From assembly GCF_003946645.1 (NCBI RefSeq), contig NZ_RHOU01000007.1:60471-124470 (forward strand): DNA of 64,000 bases, written 5' to 3'. A program made the translations under genes and the position numbers. This DNA is from Lapidilactobacillus wuchangensis (lineage in GTDB: Bacteria > Bacillota > Bacilli > Lactobacillales > Lactobacillaceae). Shown here in pieces: positions 1-9,900 of this stretch; position 1 is the stretch's first letter; the number at the start of each line of letters is the position of its first letter. The notes beneath the pieces were generated by a model. The model made no database searches. It was not told the origin of the DNA and saw nothing but the letters and a program-made list of their open reading frames with translations.

Positions 1-1731
1 AATGTCGTCGCGGCCAAAGGGATTGGTGCTAGGGCGACCGGTACGATATTCGTTGTAATAAATTGGCACTTGCCCAACTGAACGTGGGAAGGTCATTGGC
101 AATTTACCGCTAGGATTAACTTCGCCCAATAAAACACGGCTGATTGCTGCAGCACCCTTAGAACCAGGGAACCACGTAAAGATAATGGCATCTGATAAAT
201 CAGCAACTTCGGTTAAATCTAATGGTCGTCCAGCAACAATCACACTAATAATTGGTTTGTTTAATTTGGCTAATTCCCGCAATAATTGTAATTGTTCAGC
301 CGGCAATTGAATATTGGCTAAGCTGGTCGCCTCGCCACTTTCGTCTGCTGGTAAGCCCAAGGCGGCAATAATCACATCTTGTTGGCGTGCAGCAGCGACG
401 GCTTCGTTTAAGTCACGAATGTTGCCGGTGCGATAACCACTACCAGCAGCAAAGGTTAGATTAGGCATCGCTGCTGATAAAGCAGTTTTGATAGTTTCCG
501 TCGCCGCTGGATCGCCTTGCCACGACCAGCTACCCAGTAAATCGCCACTATCAGCCACGGGTCCAATCAGGGCAGCCGAAGTTTCAGTAGTTAATGGTAA
601 AATTGAGCGGTGATTCTTTAACAAAACAATTGAATCTTCGGCTGCAGCTTGGGCAGCTTGTAAATTGGCCGCTGTCTTGATCTCCGTTGCTTCGCGAGTG
701 TCATCAAGTCCGCGATAAGGATCAGCAAATAAGCCTAATTTATCCTTTAATTCCAAAACTCGCCGAGCAGATTCATCAATGAGTTGGGTGGTTGTTGGAT
801 CAAGGTTGGCGGCTTTTTCCAAATATTTAGCATAAGCATAGCCCATCATATCAATGTCCACGCCCGCCTTTAGTGCTAAATCGGCAGCCGCTTGATGGTC
901 GCCAGCCACACCGTGATTAATTAATTCAGCTACGGCGCCCCAGTCAGAAATCAGCACACCATTAAATTTCATTTCTTGACGTAAAATGTCCCGCATCAAA
1001 TGTTGATTAGCTGAAGCTGGTACGCCAAATAAAGTGTTGAAAGAAGTCATGACTAGTGCTGCCTGAGCATCAACGGCCGCTTGATAAGCTGGTAAGTATT
1101 GTTCTTTGAAACGCCACTCGGAAACATCGACCGTATTGTATTCTCGACCAGCTTCAGCCGCACCATAGGCCGCAAAGTGTTTCACACAAGCCGCCACATG
1201 ATGATCGTCTAATTGGTCACCTTGGAAACCACGGACGCTGGCTGCGGCCATCACCGAATTCAAATATGGATCTTCACCAGTTGATTCCATCACCCGACCC
1301 CAACGTGGATCACGGACTAAATCGACCATAGGCGCAAAAGTGACGTGAATCCCACCAGCAGCTGATTCCTGTGCCGCCACTTCTGAGGCGGTTTTCATGG
1401 TCTCAGGATTGAAACTAGCGCCTAACGCCAAGGGAATTGGGAAAATTGTTTGGTAACCGTGAATCACATCGGCCATAAAAATCAGCGGAATTTTCAACCG
1501 ATTGTGTTGTAAATAATCGTGCTGAATCTGACGAATTTTTTCAGCGCCGGAAATACCTAAAACTGTGCCAATCGTATACACAGATTCAGTGGACATGTTG
1601 GCCGACTTCATCGGGCCAGTCACCACCGCATCTCCATCAGGAAAAACATCGGCGGTTGTTTGAATCAACTGACCGATTTTTTCGGCCGTCGTCATCGCCT
1701 GCATTAATTGATCAACTTGTTCTGAACTCAC
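1..1731 (-). CDS. GH3 beta-glucosidase, copy 1 (cut by left window edge)
   Basis: The first 577 codons of a glycoside hydrolase family 3 enzyme; the C-terminal end (about 140 residues, the fibronectin-III-like tail, judged from copy 2) lies outside the window. The frame is open from a GTG at 1729-1731, preceded by a modest AGCAGG ribosome site; no ATG is better placed. It is strikingly similar, in full register, to the GH3 at 10116-12269, including the GH3 nucleophile motif ISDW (Asp263). GH3 enzymes remove beta-linked glucose or xylose from non-reducing ends. No signal peptide is seen, so it should be cytoplasmic. It has its own promoter (1837-1865) with a cre-like site. A role in finishing short beta-1,2-gluco-oligosaccharides is inferred from the neighbouring locus. 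Confidence 0.88.
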   Translation of the reverse strand, partial: MSSEQVDQLMQAMTTAEKIGQLIQTTADVFPDGDAVVTGPMKSANMSTESVYTIGTVLGISGAEKIRQIQHDYLQHNRLKIPLIFMADVIHGYQTIFPIPLALGASFNPETMKTASEVAAQESAAGGIHVTFAPMVDLVRDPRWGRVMESTGEDPYLNSVMAAASVRGFQGDQLDDHHVAACVKHFAAYGAAEAGREYNTVDVSEWRFKEQYLPAYQAAVDAQAALVMTSFNTLFGVPASANQHLMRDILRQEMKFNGVLISDWGAVAELINHGVAGDHQAAADLALKAGVDIDMMGYAYAKYLEKAANLDPTTTQLIDESARRVLELKDKLGLFADPYRGLDDTREATEIKTAANLQAAQAAAEDSIVLLKNHRSILPLTTETSAALIGPVADSGDLLGSWSWQGDPAATETIKTALSAAMPNLTFAAGSGYRTGNIRDLNEAVAAARQQDVIIAALGLPADESGEATSLANIQLPAEQLQLLRELAKLNKPIISVIVAGRPLDLTEVADLSDAIIFTWFPGSKGAAAISRVLLGEVNPSGKLPMTFPRSVGQVPIYYNEYRTGRPSTNPFGRDDI

Positions 1732-1836
1732 TTGAAAGCCTGCTTTCTACAACTCAATAATCGGCAAACAATTAAATGCTCATTAGGATTATTAAATCAT
1801 GATCTTAATTTTATCTGACTGTTAATAACGCTTTTG

Positions 1837-1865
1837 AGTATATAGCGCTTTCAGAGCGAATACAA
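1837..1865 (-). promoter_or_regulatory. Promoter of GH3 copy 1 with cre-like site
   Basis: On the minus strand a -35 TTGTAT (1860-1865) and -10 TATACT (1837-1842) are 17 bp apart. A cre-like sequence, TGAAAGCGCTATAT (1840-1853), matches the CcpA consensus at 12 of 14 positions and overlaps the -10, which suggests carbon catabolite repression. Confidence 0.7.
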
Positions 1866-1924
1866 TTTGATGCCCGTTTAACGTTAGAATTGTCCTTATT
1901 TGGTTGTAGAAATGAACCTTCTTT

Positions 1925-1938
1925 TGAAAAACGTTTCA
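1925..1938. promoter_or_regulatory. Possible LacI-type operator
   Basis: TGAAAAACGTTTCA resembles the GAAACGTTTC palindromes found next to the promoters at 6851-6860 and 13185-13200, but the left arm carries extra A residues. It sits about 60 bp upstream of the GH3 copy 1 promoter. Inferred only from similarity. Confidence 0.35.
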
Positions 1939-1963
1939 TAAAAGCGGCATACAAAGATTTTAT

Positions 1964-2707
1964 TTAATTTATTTTCTCATCAATATCACTCAATACCGTT
2001 TGAATCGCACTATCCCAAACTCGCCATTCGTGGGCACCAGGGACTATTTCAAGATCATTATCAAATTGATTGGCTAATAAATCCTGATGCAACTGTTGAT
2101 TGATTTCATAAAACGGATCGTGATCACCGCAAATTTGCATGATTGCTGGTCGCCTAATTGCCGCTGACCAATGCTTGATTAAGCCAGTTAAATCATTTTC
2201 GGTCCCCTGAAGCGCGGCTGGCGAGCCAAATAAACTGCGATACCAAGCATCCCGATCTGGATGTGCTCGCCAGCTGGCCTGAATGTCAACCATTGCCGAC
2301 AATAAATAAGCTTTGCTGAATTCTTCTGGCTGATTAAGGGCCACTTTTAAGGCACCAAAACCGCCCATAGAAACACCGGCAACAAATGTCCGACTAGGTT
2401 TTATTGTCAGATTAAACCATTGCCGACAGCGTTGCAGCAGTTCGGTTAAATAATCAAAATAGTGGCTACCATTAACTTCGTTTGTATAATAGCTACGATC
2501 AACTCGTGGCATAATAATTGCGACTTGCTTGTTACTAGCATAAGCAGCTAACTTGGTCTGCTCAAGCCAGACATTTTCGTCATCACTTAAACCATGAAGT
2601 AATAGTAAAACGGATAAATCTTCTGCTGGATGTTCTGGTAGAACCACATTTACACGAGTACGCATACCTAAACTTTCTGCAAAAAATTCTAAATGGCTAA
2701 TGGCCAT
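1964..2707 (-). CDS. Esterase D / EstA-like alpha/beta-hydrolase
   Basis: A 247-residue cytoplasmic alpha/beta-hydrolase of the putative-esterase family (related to EstA/tributyrin esterases and CE1-like acyl esterases). Visible motifs: an HG oxyanion region at about residue 38, nucleophile elbow GVSMGG (Ser113), acid in GDHD (Asp195 or Asp197), and catalytic His226 in PGAHEW. It would deacylate small esters, possibly acyl groups on imported oligosaccharides; substrate unknown. It lies just after the terminator that follows the LacI gene, with no obvious promoter in the 75-bp gap, so it may be expressed by readthrough. Confidence 0.8.
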   Translation of the reverse strand: MAISHLEFFAESLGMRTRVNVVLPEHPAEDLSVLLLLHGLSDDENVWLEQTKLAAYASNKQVAIIMPRVDRSYYTNEVNGSHYFDYLTELLQRCRQWFNLTIKPSRTFVAGVSMGGFGALKVALNQPEEFSKAYLLSAMVDIQASWRAHPDRDAWYRSLFGSPAALQGTENDLTGLIKHWSAAIRRPAIMQICGDHDPFYEINQQLHQDLLANQFDNDLEIVPGAHEWRVWDSAIQTVLSDIDEKIN

Positions 2708-2732
2708 TTTTCAACACTTCTTTCTTTAAAAT

Positions 2733-2772
2733 AATAGCTCTGCTAATCAATAATCAGATTAGCAGAGCTATT
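2733..2772 (-). terminator. Terminator after the LacI gene
   Basis: A perfect 16-bp stem (2733-2748 with 2757-2772) around an 8-nt loop, 11 bp past the LacI stop codon. The minus-strand transcript continues with a T-rich run. It closes the transporter-LacI operon. Confidence 0.8.
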
Positions 2773-2782
2773 TTCACTAAGA

Positions 2783-3760
2783 TTATTGCTGTTCATTCTC
2801 GCCAAGCGACCCGCGATGAATCACTTGGGTATGAATAAACTGATTATCTACCTTGGTTCCTTCAAGTAAATCAATTAGGGTTTCAGCCGCAACTTCTCCC
2901 CAATGATGTTTAGAATAGTCGACCGTTGTTAACTGTGGTCGTAAATACTGACCTAACATATCATTATCAAAGCCAATTATTTTAACATCTTGACCAACAA
3001 TCACTTGATTAGCAGTGAATTCTTCGTAAAGGCCGATTGCCATTTCATCATTTAAAGCAAATATCCCAATATTGTGTAAACTCATTTCAATAATTGATCG
3101 AGCAGCTCGGTGACCACCAGCAATCGTAAAATCACTTGGAATTACTAAAATAGTTTTACCAGTCATCTGCTCAACCTGTTTGATTGCTGCCTGCAACCGA
3201 ATTCGCGAGTCAAATGAATCTGTCGGACCAGTAACTAAAACGAAATGATCTACTTTAGCATCATTTAAAGCAGCAATGGCTTGTCGAGCACCCTCAGCAT
3301 TGTCCAACAATACATGCCGCACATTTTTATTTTTCATTTCACGATCCATGACGACTAATTTACTACCATCATCCGCATAATTATGAATTAAATCGTCAGT
3401 GAAGTTGGCGTCTAAAATAATTGCGCCATCAACGAAACGTTGGGAAATAAACGAGCGAGAGCGTCCGCCACCAGTACCAACAATTAACTCATAGTGATGT
3501 TGCTTTAACACACTAGCAACACCATCAATCATATGGCTGTAGAATTCACCGCCAAAATCAGTGACATACATGCCAATAATATTTGTTTTTTGCTTCTTTA
3601 AAGTTCGACCAGCAATGTTGGGTGTGTAGTGCAACTCCTTGGCAATCGCAAGAATACGATCACGAGTTTCTTCAGTAACCTTTGAGCTTCCATTTAACGC
3701 ATATGAAACGGTTGAAATAGAAACACCCGCATTTTTTGCAATTTCTCGAATGCCTACCAC
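2783..3760 (-). CDS. LacI-family transcriptional regulator
   Basis: A 325-residue LacI/GalR regulator. The N-terminal helix-turn-helix (residues about 3-25, with AGVSISTVSYAL) and hinge are followed by a periplasmic-binding-protein-like effector domain (about 60-320). The start is GTG with GGGAG 9 nt upstream. It is the last gene of the binding protein-permease-permease-regulator operon, 21 bp after the permease. Palindromes of the LacI type (central CG, GAAACGTTTC) lie just downstream of the -10 boxes at 6848-6861 and 13185-13200, so it most likely represses both the transporter operon (and itself) and the GH94/GH3 operon. The inducer is inferred to be a beta-1,2-gluco-oligosaccharide. Confidence 0.9.
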   Translation of the reverse strand: MVGIREIAKNAGVSISTVSYALNGSSKVTEETRDRILAIAKELHYTPNIAGRTLKKQKTNIIGMYVTDFGGEFYSHMIDGVASVLKQHHYELIVGTGGGRSRSFISQRFVDGAIILDANFTDDLIHNYADDGSKLVVMDREMKNKNVRHVLLDNAEGARQAIAALNDAKVDHFVLVTGPTDSFDSRIRLQAAIKQVEQMTGKTILVIPSDFTIAGGHRAARSIIEMSLHNIGIFALNDEMAIGLYEEFTANQVIVGQDVKIIGFDNDMLGQYLRPQLTTVDYSKHHWGEVAAETLIDLLEGTKVDNQFIHTQVIHRGSLGENEQQ

Positions 3761-3781
3761 CTAAATTACTCCCAACTTAAT

Positions 3782-4615
3782 TTATTTCTCAGCTTGCACA
3801 TTGAAGCCTTGTAAAATATATTTTTGGAAAATTAAAAAGATAATGATGATTGGAATAACCATAAATGACGAACCAGCCATTTGCAAACCATAATCTGTTG
3901 TATGCTGACCCTGTAGTAATTGTAACCCAACTGAAAGGGTATAGTACTTCTGATCATTGGCAATAATTAATGGCCACAAGAAAGCATTCCAACCACCAAT
4001 AAAAGTCAAGATACCTTGAACAGCCAAAACTGGTTTTGAAATTGGCAAAATGATATGCCAGAAAATGTACCATTCACTGGCACCATCAAGTCGTGCTGCT
4101 TCAATGATGGAGTCAGAAATATTTGACATAAATTGTCTAAATAGGAAAATTGCAAAGGCACCTACTAAACCGGGCAAAATAATGCCTAATAGCGTATTCG
4201 TCAGATGCAATTGATTTAAAATCAAGTAAACTGGAATCATTGTTACTTGTCCAGGAATCATCATTGTTGATAAAACAGCAATAAACAGGAATGCCTTGCC
4301 TTTAAACTTGAACTTGGCAAAGCCATAACCAGCCATGGCATTAAACAATAGACCAACAAATGATGCCAATGTGATAATCAGCGTATTCTTTAAATAAACA
4401 CCAAAATTACCACTGACAAATAAGTTCTTATAATTCATTAAAGTCCAATGTTGCGGCAAAAAGTTCTGAGTCATCTGTGAGATTTCTGCATTGCTCTTAA
4501 AGGATGATAAGAACATCCACAAGAACGGTAAAATCGTCATTAACCCCCAGAAAGCTAAGATCAAGCCGACAACACCTTTTGATAATTTTCTTTCACTACG
4601 AAAATTAGTATCCAA
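3782..4615 (-). CDS. CUT1 ABC sugar permease (MalG-like)
   Basis: A 277-residue inner-membrane permease of the CUT1 family, with six predicted membrane helices and the EAA loop (EAARLDGAS, about residues 170-178) that contacts the ATPase. It pairs with the permease at 4628-5518 (12-bp gap) and the binding protein at 5580-6821. No ATPase gene is in the operon, so a shared MsmK/MsmX-type ATPase encoded elsewhere is expected. Substrate inferred from neighbours: sophoro-oligosaccharides. Confidence 0.92.
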   Translation of the reverse strand: MDTNFRSERKLSKGVVGLILAFWGLMTILPFLWMFLSSFKSNAEISQMTQNFLPQHWTLMNYKNLFVSGNFGVYLKNTLIITLASFVGLLFNAMAGYGFAKFKFKGKAFLFIAVLSTMMIPGQVTMIPVYLILNQLHLTNTLLGIILPGLVGAFAIFLFRQFMSNISDSIIEAARLDGASEWYIFWHIILPISKPVLAVQGILTFIGGWNAFLWPLIIANDQKYYTLSVGLQLLQGQHTTDYGLQMAGSSFMVIPIIIIFLIFQKYILQGFNVQAEK

Positions 4616-4627
4616 CTTGTCCGCCTC

Positions 4628-5518
4628 CTATTCGCCTTGTTGTTTCTTCTGAATCTTAAACTGGATTAAGGTTGCCACAATGATTGCTGCAAACATAATA
4701 AACGAGCCAGCTGCTGCATAACCAAAGTTGCTATTCTGGAAACCATTCTGATAAACAAAGAGGGCAACTGAATTCGTACTATTCAATGGTCCACCTTTGG
4801 TCATGACAAATGGTTCATCGAAGAACTGGAACCAACCAATCAAAGTTGTGACACTAACGAAGAAGATTGAGAAGCGAAGTGAAGGAAGGGTAATATGTCG
4901 GGTTTGTTCCCACCAGTTAGCACCGTCTAATTCTGCGGCTTCATATAACGAGCGAGGAATTCCTTGTAAGGCAGCTAAGAAGATCAACATGTTTAGCCCA
5001 ATTGCTTTCCAAACAGCTAAGATAATTAAGGAAATCTTTGCTGTTGCTGGATCATTTAACCATTGCAAAGGTCCAAGACCAATTTTACCAAGCATATTGT
5101 TTAACAAGCCCATATTAGGATTGTACATGTATGTCCAAACAACGGCAACTGCGACGGTATTGGTAATTGATGGCGTGTAGAAAATCAAGCGCAAAAACGA
5201 AAAGAACTTGTTATTACCAAAGTTAATCAAAATTGCGACAGTTAATGATAATAGTACAACTAAAGGAACACCGATCACAACATAGTACAAAGTATTACCA
5301 ATTGATTGTAAGAACTGCGAATCATGGAAAAGTTTGACGAAATTATCCATGCCCACAAATTTAACAGTTGACCAATTTCCTAACCCAGTGATATCAAGAC
5401 CAGTAAAACTAATTACTAGTGCAATCAAAATTGGAATCAATGAGAACAGAAATAAAAGCAGTAAAGCTGGCAGTACGAAAGTATAAGGCATCAAACGATT
5501 CCGAATTGACTTACCCAT
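4628..5518 (-). CDS. CUT1 ABC sugar permease (MalF/UgpA-like)
   Basis: A 296-residue membrane protein with about six helices and the CUT1 EAA motif (EAAELDGAN, about residues 191-199). It is the first permease after the binding-protein gene and forms the heterodimeric channel with the product of 3782-4615. A hairpin (5547-5570) separates it from the binding-protein gene. Same inferred substrate as the operon. Confidence 0.92.
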   Translation of the reverse strand: MGKSIRNRLMPYTFVLPALLLLFLFSLIPILIALVISFTGLDITGLGNWSTVKFVGMDNFVKLFHDSQFLQSIGNTLYYVVIGVPLVVLLSLTVAILINFGNNKFFSFLRLIFYTPSITNTVAVAVVWTYMYNPNMGLLNNMLGKIGLGPLQWLNDPATAKISLIILAVWKAIGLNMLIFLAALQGIPRSLYEAAELDGANWWEQTRHITLPSLRFSIFFVSVTTLIGWFQFFDEPFVMTKGGPLNSTNSVALFVYQNGFQNSNFGYAAAGSFIMFAAIIVATLIQFKIQKKQQGE

Positions 5519-5546
5519 ACTTATTATCCCCTTTCACTTAGCAAAA

Positions 5547-5570
5547 CGTCCCATTGTTTCCAACGGGACG
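5547..5570 (-). other. Intercistronic hairpin after binding-protein gene
   Basis: CGTCCCGTTG pairs with CAATGGGACG (10 bp including one G-T wobble, 4-nt loop) followed by TTTT on the minus strand, between the binding-protein stop and the next permease. It could act as a partial terminator or 3' stabiliser that favours binding-protein mRNA. Confidence 0.65.
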
Positions 5571-5579
5571 ATGTCATTG

Positions 5580-6821
5580 CTATTTGTTAATTAATTGTTC
5601 TGTTTGGGTATTAAAGTTATCCATTGTCTTTTGAACATTCGCATTGTTTAATGAGATCTGTTCCCAAGACTTCAAATAATTCTGACCAATTTGATCCCAT
5701 TGCTTGATCAAAGGCATTGGTTCTGAATTATCTAATTGTTTACGGAATACTTGAATCCGTGAATCACTTAAGGACTTATCTTGCCATGCCGCCTTCAATG
5801 TTGGCATTGAATCACTATTCTTGTAATACTTTAATTGATTTTCTTTCTTAGACATGAACTTAACAAATTTGATGGCATTTTTCTTATTCTTAGTGTAGTT
5901 AAAGACAGCTAAGTCACCACCACCGGTACTTGACATGTTGCTGACCTTACCCTTTGGTAATTCAGCGACACCCCATTGACTGTCCTTCAAACCAGCATCA
6001 TTTTTAATGCTTGACATCATCCAAGGGCCGGAAATAAACATTGGGATTGGACCATTACCGCCGAATGATTGACCAATTGATAATTTAGTATCTTGTTTTG
6101 GTGAAGCACCATTCTTAGTAAATTTATTGAGATATTCGAGTGAATCGACCATAGCTTTTTTATTGAACTGTGGTTTGCCATTCTTCAATAAAGTAGCACC
6201 ATTTTGACGGGCAAACATGAAACCAAATGTTGGTTCTGCACCATCAACGTTGAATCCATACATATTCTTACCACGTTTAGCTAACTTAGTCGAAGCATCG
6301 TATAATTCATCCCATGTTTTTGGTGCTTCATTATAGCCAACGCTCTTCAATAAATCTTTCCGGTAATAAAGCACACGTGTTTCAACATACCAAGGTAAGC
6401 CATAATACTTGCCATTGAATTTCGTGGTATTTTCAGATCCAGTAAAGAACTTATCTGGTGCAATACTACTGTCGCTCTTAACTGTATCAGTAATGTCCAT
6501 TAATGTTTTAGAACCGACAAAATTAGGCATTTGTGTAGTCCCAACGACTAATACATCAGGGCCCGTCTTTGATGCAGCAGCTGTTAACAGCTTGTCGTTA
6601 TATTGACTCCAAGGAATACTTTGAATCTTAACCTTAACCCCAGTTTTCTTTGTAAATTCACTAGCAATTGGTTTAACAGCAGTGTCAGCGTCACCACCAT
6701 ACCAGAATGTTAATGTATCATTTGCTTTCGATGAAGATTTAGATGAGTTATTACCACAAGATGCTAATAAAATTGCACTTGCCGCAACAGCAGCCAAACC
6801 TAGAATTTTCTTGAAATGCAT
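5580..6821 (-). CDS. ABC sugar-binding lipoprotein (CUT1), probable sophoro-oligosaccharide
   Basis: A 413-residue extracellular solute-binding protein of the MalE type. A signal peptide ends in the lipobox LASC (Cys22), so the mature protein is a membrane-anchored lipoprotein, followed by a Ser/Lys/Asn linker. A strong AGGAGG site precedes the ATG. First gene of the transporter operon, transcribed from the promoter at 6869-6896. Listeria innocua carries a comparable cluster (binding protein, two permeases, GH3, 1,2-beta-oligoglucan phosphorylase), and the substrate is assigned by that analogy only. Confidence 0.88.
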   Translation of the reverse strand: MHFKKILGLAAVAASAILLASCGNNSSKSSSKANDTLTFWYGGDADTAVKPIASEFTKKTGVKVKIQSIPWSQYNDKLLTAAASKTGPDVLVVGTTQMPNFVGSKTLMDITDTVKSDSSIAPDKFFTGSENTTKFNGKYYGLPWYVETRVLYYRKDLLKSVGYNEAPKTWDELYDASTKLAKRGKNMYGFNVDGAEPTFGFMFARQNGATLLKNGKPQFNKKAMVDSLEYLNKFTKNGASPKQDTKLSIGQSFGGNGPIPMFISGPWMMSSIKNDAGLKDSQWGVAELPKGKVSNMSSTGGGDLAVFNYTKNKKNAIKFVKFMSKKENQLKYYKNSDSMPTLKAAWQDKSLSDSRIQVFRKQLDNSEPMPLIKQWDQIGQNYLKSWEQISLNNANVQKTMDNFNTQTEQLINK

Positions 6822-6847
6822 TTTATATCCTCCTCTTAAAACAATCT

Positions 6848-6896
6848 ATCGAAACGTTTCTAAAGCTTATTATACGCATTTTGCAACCGATTTCAA
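6848..6896 (-). promoter_or_regulatory. Promoter and operator of the transporter-LacI operon
   Basis: Minus-strand -35 TTGAAA (6891-6896) and -10 TATAAT (6869-6874), 16 bp apart. Immediately downstream lies the palindrome GAAACGTTTC (6851-6860), the same core as at 13185-13200. Position over the start site fits repression by the LacI protein encoded in the operon. Confidence 0.75.
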
Positions 6897-6943
6897 TAGT
6901 ATTCTCTAATTATTTTCTTTAAGGTTATCGAAATGCCTTGATA

Positions 6944-9900
6944 TCAATGGTTTATGCTTAGTTTGACTTCTGGTGCAAAACTAATATCTTCCGAAAAAGC
7001 GCTCTGGTTAAACGTTTTTCTTGTAGAAATACTGAAGATATCATTTAAAATTGAGCCAATATAAATGCCAGGGCCGCTACTGTATAAACGCCAGCCACCC
7101 TTAACTGGAATAGTCTGTGACTTCAAACGATCAAATTCAGTTTGTGCTTGATAGCGATCAGAGAAGTCAGCATCTGAACTAGAAAAATAGGTATTTGCCT
7201 GCCGTAGCGCCGCGTTCTTAACTCGAGCTTGTAAGCGAATAGGATTAACTAACTGTAGCAGTTCCCAAGAGGTGGCTTGATCACCATGGGTTGCAATCGC
7301 CTCGGCATAACGAATATGTGCATGAACGTATAACAGTCCAATTTCTCGACCAAAATTAGCTGCCTGTTCAGCTCGCTTAAAAATAATACTTGTGCCGCCA
7401 TGATAAGTTGATGGTTTATCCATTAAGCGGACACCATCTGGAAACAGTAAGTGGGTTTTAATCAGGCTTAAAGCTTGATCTGCTTTATCACCTGTCAGAA
7501 TCTGACTTAAGACGCCCTGTGATAATGGTAAAAGCCGATAATCAATGCCGGTAATCCCATCTTTAGGATGGATCAAGGGCGTTACCTCATGTTGCGCATT
7601 CATTCTAATAAAGCCTGGTAATACTGAATCTTGTTCAAAATATTTCGTGAAATCAGCCATCATATTTTTAGCAAGTTTAGCAGTAAGCTCCTGCAAGTCA
7701 TGATTTTCAGTAAAGACCTGCTGACACTTACGCATCGTTTCGATGGTTAATTCTTCAGTCCAGGTGCTTGCCATCGTCTGCTTTTGCGCCGGATCTGCTG
7801 GTTGCAAGGTATCATCCCAATCACCATCACCATAGGCCGATACATAGGTATCAAACAAGAAATGATCTTGGATATAATCTAATTGCTTTTTAATATGTGC
7901 ACTTAATGTCGCCTTTTCTTCTGTCATTTTTTTAGTTGTCAATGACATATATGGTAACTGTTCCGTCAAAATACTTTGGTCATTAGTAACTGCTAAATAG
8001 TCAGCAACAACCTTTAATGGCCATACAATGACATCGCCGTGACTTTCATCAGCAAACTGATCGCTGTATTCGTCAAACATAAACCATTGTGGCCAATTGC
8101 CGTTCTCAACAAACTGATGAGCATACAGCTTTAAAATAATTTGTCGTACTTGTTGATAATGACCAGTACTTAAGAAGAATTCCGTTGGTCCCTGTGAAAG
8201 ATCACGAGTCCCCCATGCAGCACCACCATATTGTTCAAGACCATGTGGTGACAACAAATGAACTAAGGCATCGTGAGCGAACCAACGCATAATAATGTTG
8301 GTTTGTTGAACTTTATCCACTTGATCAATATCGTTTGTGTTGAGTTTAAAGTGTCTTAGAATCTCCTCAAGATAATTACTATGGGCGCTTCGTTCCTGTT
8401 TAATATCACAATGAACAAGTTCAGCGTTCTTTAAACCTGTGATAATCTCAAAGCTGTCAGTTTGCTGATAACTTGCAACTAGCTGATCTGTTATTTCATG
8501 GTCACTATTTCCGAACAAACTATTCTCGTCTGTAAGTTTTAACTGCTGGCCATGATAGTTGTGATAGTCAATTTGATAACCCAACTGCTTATTTCTCTGC
8601 GCAACTAAAGTGCCTGCCGCTGGGGTAATCACAGTCTTAAAGTCTTTTGTTGAAATTTCTGGAGTTGCCCCCATAGTTGTATCATTCAACTGAGTTGTTA
8701 CTAAAACATCATATTTTCTATTTTGCAATGAGCGAAGCTGCAATGAAATTTGTTGATGCTCACTAGCAGCATCACTGCTGACAATCACGGTGTCATCAGC
8801 AAACTTGTAGTACCAGTCGGCGCCATTGTAAGTCATAACGTAAGCTGAAGGTAAGCCTAAAACACGATACTTGCCGGCTACCTTGAGATAAATCCGAGTA
8901 CCTGTTACTTTAAACAGGTTGTAAGGATCACGAACGTTGGTCGCTAAAATATTCATATTCGTGTTACCAAAAACGATATGCGACTGAAAAATACCAGACA
9001 TAAACTGTGTCGAAGCCAAAAGTGGCGTTCCCGGAGTAATTGTGCGACCGGCCAAAATGATATTTCCGGTTTGACGTTGCTGTGCTACTTCCTTATTTGG
9101 TAAAACAACATGACTATTATCAGCAGTGAAGAATGATAAAATTTGACCATTTTGATCCTTTTCGACCTGCTTTTGATCCATAAATAATTCTTGTAATTCT
9201 GCTGATGTATATGCTTTCCCAGCAATAGATTCTGCAAATGGCAATGCTAACTTAGTCGACGCTAATTTTGTTGTTGGCGTAGTTGTCTGGCCAAGTACAT
9301 CCTGATACGTCTGTTGTAATTTCGGCGAATCAAATAGTAAGGTTTGATTTGCAGCGGGTTGACTGACCTGAAAAGCGTTATAAAACACAACTTCTGTTGT
9401 TTTCCCGGTTACTTTAAATGGCTTTGTTCTTAAGGCAGTTAATCCTAATTCGTATTGGTAATTCTTATTTTCTAGTTTCTCTCGTTGCATCGCCACCGGA
9501 ACATTATTCTGACGGTAAGAAGTACCGAAGAATTGAATGCCATCTGTTGAAAAACTATCTAATGGTGAGAAAGAACCTTCTTGTAGATATGGATAGCCGC
9601 CTTTTTGGGCCTGATTCTGTCGAGTAGCAATGGTAATGTGCGAATCTTGCTGACTAATAAAGTGATCTAAATATTGTGAAGCATAGGCCTCATTACTAGT
9701 AACAAATCCTTCTTCACCCAAACCAAGATCCTGTGCATAAGTTAAATCAGCTTCAACTTCAGTACTACTCGTCAAATTGATTTGCCAAAACCATTGATCA
9801 GCGCCTAAAAGAAGCTTAACTTGATAGGCTATTTGATGAAAGTTGCCTCGCCATAAAACTGTATTATTGCTGTAAGTAACCTGACTATCAGCACTTGGGC

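Noticed and set aside
4797..5180. 127-codon plus-strand frame opposite a permease gene
   Set aside because: Shadow of the MalF-like permease; no initiation signals.
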